Shown piece after piece: positions 1 to 5,740 of a stretch of 6,798 nt of DNA (position 1 is the stretch's first letter; every line of letters begins with the position of its first letter). The notes below the pieces were generated by a model, which had not been told where the DNA came from, did not search any database, and saw only the letters and a program-made list of their open reading frames with translations. The translations under genes and the position numbers were made by a program. Source of the stretch: Patescibacteria group bacterium (GTDB lineage Bacteria > Patescibacteriota > Gracilibacteria > UBA1369 > JAHJTR01). The stretch is from assembly GCA_018829865.1 (NCBI GenBank), contig JAHJTR010000056.1, forward strand, positions 1 to 6,798, in the 5' to 3' direction.

Positions 1-1
1 T

Positions 2-277
2 AAAGTTGCGATTGAGTTTAAGGATAATTCGGGGGGAGCGATGCAGGAAGAGATTGGGGGATCTATGAAAATGCCGCTACCAGGGTCTACCTTATATGCG
101 AATAGTAAGGGGAAGACGGTTGAATCGGCTATTGATGTTTTAGAGGAGAAAATGATTCAGCAGATTGATAAATATAAGGGGAAGCGTGAAAAGCGGGTTA
201 TTAAGGAGGATGTTGTAGGGAGAAGGACGATTGAGCGTAAAACTGAGAATGAAGAGATTTTTGTTGATAATATATAA
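2..277 (+). CDS. hpf: Ribosome hibernation-promoting factor (HPF/RaiA family), C-terminal part, 5' end outside window
   Basis: The open frame enters from the left edge and gives 91 visible residues ending at TAA (275-277). The fragment fits the last strand and second helix of the HPF/RaiA fold. A strand-turn segment (MKMPLPGSTLYANSKGKT) is followed by the amphipathic helix VESAIDVLEEKMIQQIDKYK and then a basic KGKREKR stretch. This matches in order the E. coli HPF pattern of strand, 'ASGKHEDMY-AI', 'KLERQL-K' and a basic end. Family members bind the 30S subunit near the mRNA/tRNA channel and inactivate or dimerise ribosomes in stationary phase. About 30 residues follow the basic stretch, without the roughly 60-residue dimerisation domain of long-form HPF, so this is a short form. 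The Met codons at 41 and 65 are internal; the true start lies upstream of the window. Family call is good; short-form subtype is inferred. Confidence 0.8.
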   Translation, partial: KVAIEFKDNSGGAMQEEIGGSMKMPLPGSTLYANSKGKTVESAIDVLEEKMIQQIDKYKGKREKRVIKEDVVGRRTIERKTENEEIFVDNI

Positions 278-278
278 T
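273..278 (+). promoter_or_regulatory. Possible -10 box (TATAAT) just ahead of the O-antigen ligase gene
   Basis: A perfect TATAAT overlaps the stop codon of the preceding gene and ends 8 bases before the ATG at 287. If used, transcription would begin at or within a base or two of the start codon, giving a leaderless message. No convincing -35 hexamer sits 16-18 bases upstream, and the surroundings are AT-rich, so chance is a real alternative. Confidence 0.3.
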
Positions 279-286
279 ATATAAAA

Positions 287-1573
287 ATGATAAACACTTA
301 TTTACGGCTTGGATTTAAGTGGAGCGTGGCTATGCTTCCTTTGATTTTCCCGCTTTATTTTATTCGGTTTGAGGTTGCAGGTTTCCCTTTTACTTTGCTG
401 GAATTGGCTACCTATGTGCTGTTTTTGTTTTTTATTTATTTTGAGCTTTTGGCGTATGAGCGTGAGAAAAATGAATGGCGGGTTTTTAAGAGTTTCGTGA
501 GGTATTTGCTGAATAAACATGGTGGAAGTTATTTTAATAATGTGGGGATACCTGTGGTTTTGCTGCTTGTTGGTGCGACTATTGGGGTGTTTGTAGCGGG
601 TGATATGCAGAGTGCGCTTGGGATTTATAAGGGTTGGATAGTGGCTCCCATGCTTTATTTTATTATGTGGTCGAATGTTAATGATGATAAGTTTTTTTTG
701 AGGAGGAGTATACAATTTTATTTTTTATCCAGTTTTGTGCTTGCGGTGATAGCACTTATTCAGGTGAAGACGGGTTGGTATTTGACTCTTGATCAGCGGG
801 CTTCGGGACCTTTTGAGTCGGCTAATTATTTGGCTATGTATATTGCTCCGGCGTTTGCGGCTTTGACGGTTTTATTGATAAAGAAATATTTGAAGAAGAT
901 AAAACGGGTGGGGGCTGAGATATGGTTTTTGATAATTGAGATGGTTGCTGTTGGGTTGGCTTTGTATTTTGCTCAAAGCTATTCGGCTATTTTGGCCGTG
1001 GTTGTAGCTATATTTGCTTACTTTTTGTTTAGATATGGTAGCGCTTTGTTAAATTATTGGAGGAGGATTTTAGTTACATTATTGATTGTGATTTCAGTAA
1101 TTGTGGGGGCTATATATATAGGTCAGGGTGATACTTATAAGTTTAAGGATTTTTTGGAGTTTGATCAGCAATCATCTTCTTCGGTGAGGTTGCAGGTTTG
1201 GCGGGTTGCTACGGATTTCATTGCTCAAAGCCCTATTGTGGGGATTGGTCTTGGCCAATATGAATTATTATACGCGGAACATGCAGCTGAAATATTGAAT
1301 CAGGAGCCTTATGAAAAAATGATGTTGCACGCTCACAGTTTATATTTAAGTTTTTGGTTATATACGGGTTTTGTTGGTTTGTTTGCACTGGCATGGCTGA
1401 TTATGTCTTGTTTTGTGAGGCTTAAATATTGCGAAAAAGATATGAGGCCTTATATGCGTCTTGGGCTGGTGATGCTTGTGGTGATTTTGGTTCATGGGGT
1501 TTTTGATACTACTTTTTGGAAAAATGATTTGGCCTATATATTTTGGTTTGCCGTTGCCTTGAGTAGGGCGTAG
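287..1573 (+). CDS. O-antigen ligase / Wzy-type polymerase family membrane protein
   Basis: This 428-residue polytopic protein has about ten hydrophobic segments, roughly at residues 14-28, 36-56, 86-104, 113-128, 142-160, 180-198, 212-228, 231-250, 260-278, 351-376 and 390-405, plus a last one at 414-426. The family's Wzy_C-type motifs are visible in order: R171-x-S-G-P-F-x-S-A-N180 at a membrane edge, the periplasmic S-S-V-R301-L-Q-V-W, P316-I-V-G-I-G-L-G-Q-Y, and H348-A-H350-S-L followed by Y-T-G-F-V-G. The conserved Arg and His residues are those the family uses to move lipid-linked glycans. Such proteins act in the cytoplasmic membrane, either joining O-antigen to a lipid acceptor, polymerising glycan repeats or glycosylating proteins; sequence alone does not separate these. 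No glycosyltransferase or flippase is adjacent. The start codon has no Shine-Dalgarno sequence, only an A-rich lead. Arg codons are AGG/CGN with one AGA in 18. Confidence 0.85.
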   Translation: MINTYLRLGFKWSVAMLPLIFPLYFIRFEVAGFPFTLLELATYVLFLFFIYFELLAYEREKNEWRVFKSFVRYLLNKHGGSYFNNVGIPVVLLLVGATIGVFVAGDMQSALGIYKGWIVAPMLYFIMWSNVNDDKFFLRRSIQFYFLSSFVLAVIALIQVKTGWYLTLDQRASGPFESANYLAMYIAPAFAALTVLLIKKYLKKIKRVGAEIWFLIIEMVAVGLALYFAQSYSAILAVVVAIFAYFLFRYGSALLNYWRRILVTLLIVISVIVGAIYIGQGDTYKFKDFLEFDQQSSSSVRLQVWRVATDFIAQSPIVGIGLGQYELLYAEHAAEILNQEPYEKMMLHAHSLYLSFWLYTGFVGLFALAWLIMSCFVRLKYCEKDMRPYMRLGLVMLVVILVHGVFDTTFWKNDLAYIFWFAVALSRA

Positions 1574-1599
1574 AATCGTGGTCGATTTATACTTAAAAA

Positions 1600-1956
1600 A
1601 TGATTTCTTTTACTTCGAGAGTTATAAAAGGTATTGGCATGGGGCGTAAACTTGGGTTTGCTACTATTAATCTTCAAATTCCCGATAATTTTGAGTTGGA
1701 TAATGAAGGAGTGTATAGCTGCGGGGTCAAGCATAAAAACTCCTTATATAAGGGGGCTCTATATTATGGCCCGCGCAAGAGCTTGGGGATTGAGGGAAAA
1801 ACGCTTGAAATTCACTTGCTTGATTTTGATGGGGATTTGCTAGGGGAGGAGGTGCGGATTACAATTGGCGAATTTATTAGGGGGGCTGAGAAATTTAATT
1901 CAACAAAAGAGCTGATTGCTCAGATTGCAAAGGATGTGGATATGATTCGCGGTTGA
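1600..1956 (+). CDS. Stand-alone riboflavin kinase (flavokinase)
   Basis: This 118-residue protein would phosphorylate riboflavin with ATP to FMN in the cytoplasm. It matches the C-terminal kinase domain of bifunctional RibF throughout. The G-x-G-x-G-R-x-L-G-F loop is at residues 11-20, followed by A21-T22-I23-N24 in place of the usual P-T-A-N, whose Thr and Asn bind Mg-ATP. GVY is at 37-39. The strand LEIHLLDFDGDLLGEEVRI (69-87) carries E70, the position of the catalytic Glu. The C-terminal signature is IRGAEKFNSTKELIAQIAKD (93-112). The N-terminal FAD-synthetase half of RibF is absent, and the 26 bases before the ATG leave no room for it. The usual N-I-G-x-R-P-T is changed to Y-Y-G-P-R-K. 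The gene lies 26 bases after the ligase gene, so co-transcription is possible. It has no Shine-Dalgarno sequence. I left the symbol empty because ribF normally denotes the bifunctional enzyme. Confidence 0.87.
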   Translation: MISFTSRVIKGIGMGRKLGFATINLQIPDNFELDNEGVYSCGVKHKNSLYKGALYYGPRKSLGIEGKTLEIHLLDFDGDLLGEEVRITIGEFIRGAEKFNSTKELIAQIAKDVDMIRG

Positions 1957-1963
1957 TAATTTT

Positions 1964-2830
1964 TTATTTAGTGCTGTTTTTTTTCTTGGTTGATTTTTTT
2001 GTTGGTTTGTTATCCATGTTTTTTTGGGCGTCTTCTATTGTTAGTTTGCCGGCTGTTTTGTGTTTTATAGCCTTTTGGACGGCAGTTTCCCAGGCGAGTT
2101 TGTAAAGGGATTTCATTGTTTCTGCCAGATATTTGTTTTCGATGATAATGCCGATGATGCTTTTTTTCAAATTAATAATATTTATTTTATTATCGTAGAT
2201 CGAAATAGATGAATGCATTGGAAGTTTCAATTCTTTAGGAAGGGCTATTGTTTGTCTGTATTCTCCACTATCTTTATTCACATATTCTAAACATACAGGT
2301 GTATCAGGAATTATAGCTTTAAGAAAAACTTTTTTTTCAATTCTTTTTTTTACGAAATTTTCAACCCATTCTTCCGATAAGGATTTATGGACGTCGTCAG
2401 GTAAATTGATTTCTAAAACCGTGCTTTCTGCTGTTAAAATATCATCATAAGCTTTTTGAGCACCTTCGACTCCTTCGAAATAGGTAATCTTGGGTTTTTC
2501 AATTGGTTTATTCTGAAGTGTTTGAAGGACTGCCAGGTGTGTTTTTAAATCTTTTTTTATGTTGTTTAAATAATTTATCTTTGTGTCAATTAAATTATCA
2601 ATTTGTTCTGGGTTTACAGGATTAAAATATGTGATGTTGTGATGAATAGTTTTTTTGACAAACCCTCTTTTTATTAAGTCTTCTATAATATGGTAAATTG
2701 TTGTTCTTTTTAGATTGACTTTGGAGGCGATTAGGCTTGCGGGTGATGGTCCATATTCTAAAAGATTAAGATAAATTTGAGATTCTTTTTTTTTGAGTCC
2801 GATTTTTTCTAGCAATTTGGTTAGTTCCAT
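1964..2830 (-). CDS. TrmB-type winged-helix transcriptional regulator
   Basis: This 288-residue protein has an N-terminal winged-helix domain of the TrmB type at residues 5-70. It contains LEKIGLKKKESQIYLNLLEY, the helix-turn-helix PSPASLIASKVNLKRTTIYHII (recognition helix about 38-50), and a wing GFVKKTIHHNITYFNPVNP. A linker helix or coiled coil follows at about 75-108. Residues 113-250 resemble the effector-binding region of this class (KITYFEGVEGAQKAYDDIL near its start). The last 30 residues form a low-complexity Lys/Thr/Asn tail. TrmB-family proteins are dimeric repressors or activators, often sugar-responsive, but the ligand here cannot be read. The gene is divergent from the radical SAM gene and separated from it by palindromes, so it probably controls that gene and itself. 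Its 3' end converges on the riboflavin kinase gene with a 7-base gap. All four Arg codons are AGA, as in its divergent partner and unlike the other genes. No Shine-Dalgarno sequence precedes the ATG. Confidence 0.82.
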   Translation of the reverse strand: MELTKLLEKIGLKKKESQIYLNLLEYGPSPASLIASKVNLKRTTIYHIIEDLIKRGFVKKTIHHNITYFNPVNPEQIDNLIDTKINYLNNIKKDLKTHLAVLQTLQNKPIEKPKITYFEGVEGAQKAYDDILTAESTVLEINLPDDVHKSLSEEWVENFVKKRIEKKVFLKAIIPDTPVCLEYVNKDSGEYRQTIALPKELKLPMHSSISIYDNKINIINLKKSIIGIIIENKYLAETMKSLYKLAWETAVQKAIKHKTAGKLTIEDAQKNMDNKPTKKSTKKKNSTK

Positions 2831-2852
2831 AAATTTTGTCTGGACAAAAATT
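2831..2852. promoter_or_regulatory. Probable operator: inverted repeat directly upstream of the TrmB-type gene
   Basis: Perfect 7-base arms TTTTGTC (2834-2840) and GACAAAA (2843-2849) flank a 2-base centre. Two further pairs match outside one mismatched pair, giving a near-palindrome of 22 bases. It begins at the base next to the regulator's start codon, so a bound protein would block its own transcription or translation start. The symmetry is seen directly; autoregulation is inferred from position. The arms are too weak and misplaced to act as a terminator. Confidence 0.55.
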
Positions 2853-2883
2853 GAATTTTTTGTAATATTTGTTTACTGAATCA

Positions 2884-2897
2884 TGTAATATATTACA
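2884..2897. promoter_or_regulatory. Perfect 14-base palindrome overlapping the radical SAM promoter, probable operator
   Basis: TGTAATATATTACA reads the same on both strands. It ends two bases before a perfect -10 box and so fills the spacer of the radical SAM promoter, a classic repressor position. The half-site TGTAATAT occurs once more, in direct orientation, at 2861-2868, 23 bases upstream (about two helical turns). The divergent TrmB-type protein is the obvious candidate binder, but this is inference. The AT-only core raises the chance of coincidence somewhat. Confidence 0.5.
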
Positions 2898-2898
2898 A

Positions 2899-2904
2899 TA
2901 TAAT
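2899..2904 (+). promoter_or_regulatory. -10 box (TATAAT) of the radical SAM gene
   Basis: A consensus TATAAT lies in the divergent intergenic region. Transcription would start near 2911, leaving a leader of about 46 bases to the ATG at 2957. The -35 region is poor: CTGAAT at 2876-2881 has 17-base spacing but only three matches. A weak -35 would suit a promoter that depends on a regulator bound next to it. Confidence 0.5.
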
Positions 2905-2944
2905 GGAAGAAAATTCAATAAATATTTTTTGAATGCTAGATGCT

Positions 2945-2951
2945 GGTGAGG
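2945..2951 (+). promoter_or_regulatory. Ribosome binding site that sets the radical SAM start at 2957
   Basis: GGTGAGG lies 5 bases before ATG 2957 and 8 before a second in-frame ATG at 2960. The upstream in-frame ATG at 2933 is preceded only by an AT-rich stretch with no ribosome binding site, so 2957 is preferred. This is the only clear Shine-Dalgarno sequence before any gene start in the window. Confidence 0.6.
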
Positions 2952-2956
2952 AAACA

Positions 2957-5662
2957 ATGATGTTTGAAGAGAGTAATCCTGATGAGGGGGGGGAGTTAGA
3001 TAGTGAGAAATTTTGGGAAAATATAGTTTCTAGAGAAGTTACTGATAGAATGAATTGTCCGGAGCTTCTTAGTGATGAGGCTCTGAAAATAATATTTAAT
3101 GACCCGCTTACCGAAAAAGAATTAGCAAGCTTTAGAAATGAATTGCCTGTTTTTGGTGGTATTCCGATTTTTTTTATTAGGAGAATATTGAGAGTTTTTC
3201 CTTATACTCCGGATTTTTCAACTCTGACACCAGTATTGGATAGAAACGCCAGCAAACTTGAGATTGGTGAATATCCTCTTGTGCCAATAGATCTTAAAGC
3301 GGGCGAATATGTTAGTTTTTTGGTTTCAGTGCCTTTTGAGTGTAGAGCAAAAAGGCCTAGATTCTCCGGTCCTCCTTTAATGGGTTTGACGGCTATGAGA
3401 ATGGTGGATCTATACAACTATTTGATTGAGCTGGGATTTCTTAATGATAAAAAACTTAAATATGGGGTATTTGCACCTGAGGAGGATGATGACAGATATA
3501 TTCAAAGATTGGTAGATACAATGACATATCTAGAAAAAAATGGTAATCCTATTTTGTGTTTGAATGTGTCTGTTGCTTCACTGGGTAGTATATATAATGC
3601 GGCGCAAATAGAGAGAACGATTCGTGAGAAGCATCCTTCGGTTGTTATAGTTCGAGGAGGTACAAATACGGGTCATATGTCGAGTAGTAGTACAGCTTTA
3701 GCGAAGTCGGGATCTGAAGCTTCATTTTTACTATCTGGAGGGCCTCCGGAGTTTGCTATTTGGGCGGTTATGGATAAAGCGAGAGAAATTAGATCTGATA
3801 AAGGGAATCTTGTTCCTGATTCGATGGTTTCTGATCATGTGGCTAAGGGATTGCTTGGAAATGGTAGTCGGAGTAAATTTCCTTATGAGGGTCAAGTATG
3901 TCACCAAGAGAGGTCTGGAGTTAGAAATATTATAAAAACAAGACCTGAAAAGAGAATGCCTGAGCCTATAGATTTAGGGCTTAATCAACCGCCTAATTTG
4001 TCTGAGAGGCATGAGGCTTTTAGAAATCCTGAAACCGGTGTTCCGGTGCCAACTTTGTTTTTAGCTATGGGAGGTAAATGTCCACATGCTTGTGATTTTT
4101 GTTCCGTATTTAGGGGGGAAAATGAGCTTAGGCCGATTGATGAGATTGTGAAGGATATAGGTGTATTTGTTCAAAGGATTGAGAGAAATACTGAATCACA
4201 AGATAATCCGGGTGCTTATTTTGGCTTATGGATTGAAACGCCAACTGCTACCAGATATCCATCGAAATATATAAGAGATCTGGCGGCAGCGGGAGAGCTT
4301 GAAGGTGCTGACTATTTTGATTATGATATGATGAGTAGTCTGCTTTCTGATCACTTGGATAAACCTGATGTACGATTATATATGAATTTTCTTACAATTC
4401 TTGAGGTAACAAAAAGGACTAAAGACAAGTATGGGAAGCGTGTGCAAAGTGGAATTGAAACTCGCCCTGATCAGGTGATTGCTAAAGGGAAACCTGAAGA
4501 AATTAGATTAGGTAGGGAGATGATAATTGCTATGGTTCAAAGAGGAATAAATTATATTTCTTTTTCAGGAGAAACTGGAAATAGAGGTCTTAAGCTTTTG
4601 AATAAGGGGTATAAGTTTGAACAATATGTAGCTTTGATTGATTTGTTGGTATCTATGTCTGAAGAAGTTGTGCCAGATTCTTATGATCAAAAAGGTGATT
4701 CGGTAAGATTAAGAGATATATTACTACTTGGTAATTCTTTTATGGCGGGGATTATTGATATAAATGCGACTCGGCAGATGCAGAGAAAAGGTGTTACTCC
4801 AAAGGATGCGTTAAAAGAATTGAAGGAGAAGGGAGAAAAGGAAAAAGTGAAGTTCTATGAAGGGTTGAATTTAGAAAAAGAACGAAAAGAATCATATTTG
4901 AAGAATGAGTCTCCTTTATTTGTTGATACACTTTATGATTTTGAGCAGATTTTAAAGCAACTTAAAAAAATGATTGATGCCGGCTATTTAGTTAGTTATG
5001 GAGCTAATGTGCTTACTCCTTTTGCGCCGGATAATATTGAGGATTTTAGTACTAATTATTTAACGGATCCTAATCGAACCGGTTTTTGGGGTGCTTATTT
5101 ATGGTTAAAGGAGATAGATCCTAGTGAATCATTTATTTCTTCGCCTTTTATCGCTTCTTTTTGGGCGGAATATTTTGAGAGTAGAGGTGACCATGGATTT
5201 TTTGAATTATTGGATAAGGAGGAGAAAGAAAGATGGTTTAATGCTTTAATAGATATTATTTCAAAGGTATTTCCTGAGCGTGCGGTGGCTAGAAGAGATC
5301 TTCAGGTGCGTTCTGATGATGGGAAAAAGGTGGCAATAAGAACTATACTGTATATGCCTGATGGTACTACCCAAAGGTATGATTATATGGATATGGAGTA
5401 TAGACATCTGCTTGAATTAAGACGAAAATCTAAGATTGATACTCAGGAGTTTAATAGAAGGATGCTTTCTTTGTTGAAAGGATATGAGGAAGATGACTGT
5501 GATTCCTCTGGTCTGCCTGAAAGTAGTGATTTCCTTGATGCAGTTCAGCCAGCTGAGGAAGGTGATGAATTATCTGATGGGGATGGTAAAAAAAAAAATA
5601 GTAATGATGGGAATTGGATCAAAAGGCCTAAAAAGGGTGGTCCAAAAACTATTGTGAGTTAG
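2957..5662 (+). CDS. Large radical SAM protein with B12-binding-like N-terminal region, unknown substrate
   Basis: This 901-residue protein (909 if started at 2933) has the canonical radical SAM motif C375-P-H-A-C379-D-F-C382, which binds the [4Fe-4S] cluster that cleaves S-adenosylmethionine. Before it, residues 167-282 read as a Rossmann-like B12-binding fold: strand ILCLNVSVASLG, helix IERTIREKHP, strand VVIVRGG, and LLSGGPPEFAIWAVMDKA in place of the usual G-E-x-E segment. I see no D-x-H-x-x-G, so classical His-on cobalamin binding is not supported. After it, the barrel shows GIETRP (499-504) and SFSGETGNRGLKLLNKG (535-551), like the Glu strand and 'L-K-G' helix of Elp3/MiaB-type barrels. 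A separate C-terminal region (about 650-840) and an acidic then basic tail (843-901) have no recognised match. Few cysteines lie outside the motif, so a SPASM-type extra cluster is unlikely. AGA supplies 35 of 59 Arg codons, unlike most neighbours. Substrate and reaction are unknown; the divergent TrmB-type protein probably regulates it. Confidence 0.85.
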   Translation: MMFEESNPDEGGELDSEKFWENIVSREVTDRMNCPELLSDEALKIIFNDPLTEKELASFRNELPVFGGIPIFFIRRILRVFPYTPDFSTLTPVLDRNASKLEIGEYPLVPIDLKAGEYVSFLVSVPFECRAKRPRFSGPPLMGLTAMRMVDLYNYLIELGFLNDKKLKYGVFAPEEDDDRYIQRLVDTMTYLEKNGNPILCLNVSVASLGSIYNAAQIERTIREKHPSVVIVRGGTNTGHMSSSSTALAKSGSEASFLLSGGPPEFAIWAVMDKAREIRSDKGNLVPDSMVSDHVAKGLLGNGSRSKFPYEGQVCHQERSGVRNIIKTRPEKRMPEPIDLGLNQPPNLSERHEAFRNPETGVPVPTLFLAMGGKCPHACDFCSVFRGENELRPIDEIVKDIGVFVQRIERNTESQDNPGAYFGLWIETPTATRYPSKYIRDLAAAGELEGADYFDYDMMSSLLSDHLDKPDVRLYMNFLTILEVTKRTKDKYGKRVQSGIETRPDQVIAKGKPEEIRLGREMIIAMVQRGINYISFSGETGNRGLKLLNKGYKFEQYVALIDLLVSMSEEVVPDSYDQKGDSVRLRDILLLGNSFMAGIIDINATRQMQRKGVTPKDALKELKEKGEKEKVKFYEGLNLEKERKESYLKNESPLFVDTLYDFEQILKQLKKMIDAGYLVSYGANVLTPFAPDNIEDFSTNYLTDPNRTGFWGAYLWLKEIDPSESFISSPFIASFWAEYFESRGDHGFFELLDKEEKERWFNALIDIISKVFPERAVARRDLQVRSDDGKKVAIRTILYMPDGTTQRYDYMDMEYRHLLELRRKSKIDTQEFNRRMLSLLKGYEEDDCDSSGLPESSDFLDAVQPAEEGDELSDGDGKKKNSNDGNWIKRPKKGGPKTIVS
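2986..2993 (+). repeat. G8 homopolymer tract near the start of the radical SAM gene
   Basis: Eight consecutive G lie in codons 10-13 counted from the 2957 start. With seven G the frame runs into TAG two codons after the tract; with nine it meets TAG within four codons. As read here the gene is intact. The tract has the form of a slippage-prone on/off switch, but it may simply encode Glu-Gly-Gly-Glu in a genome that favours GGG glycine codons. Confidence 0.45.
5588..5598 (+). repeat. A11 homopolymer tract near the 3' end of the radical SAM gene
   Basis: Eleven consecutive A encode the Lys-Lys-Lys between the acidic and basic parts of the C-terminal tail. One extra A gives an immediate TAG and removes about 20 residues, including the basic end. 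One fewer A gives a different tail of roughly 20 residues ending at a TGA near 5656. Polymerase slippage on A-runs of this length is well known; whether it happens here is not shown. Confidence 0.5.
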
Positions 5663-5740
5663 ATTAATATTGAGAGCTCAAAACTCCTCTTGGTTTTACT
5701 GAGAAAATTGGGTATTTTTTGAGGTAGTTAAAAATAAAAA

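Noticed and set aside
302..715. Minus-strand open frame opposite the O-antigen ligase gene
   Set aside because: It is antisense to a clear membrane protein gene and has a Lys/His/Ile-rich composition without motifs.
2831..2956. Small RiPP precursor gene next to the radical SAM gene
   Set aside because: Neither the divergent intergenic region nor 5663-5740 holds a start-stop frame of useful length, and the enzyme lacks SPASM or RRE-like features.
2933..2956. Start of the radical SAM gene at ATG 2933
   Set aside because: There is no ribosome binding site before it, whereas GGTGAGG is well placed before ATG 2957. The extra eight residues add no recognisable feature.
5663..5740. Possible rho-independent terminator after the radical SAM gene (AAAAC at 5680-5684 with GTTTT at 5693-5697, plus CTC/GAG outside)
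   Set aside because: The stem is AT-rich and interrupted by a bulge, and no U-run follows it directly. A small TTGAG/CTCAA repeat at 5670-5681 is also too short.
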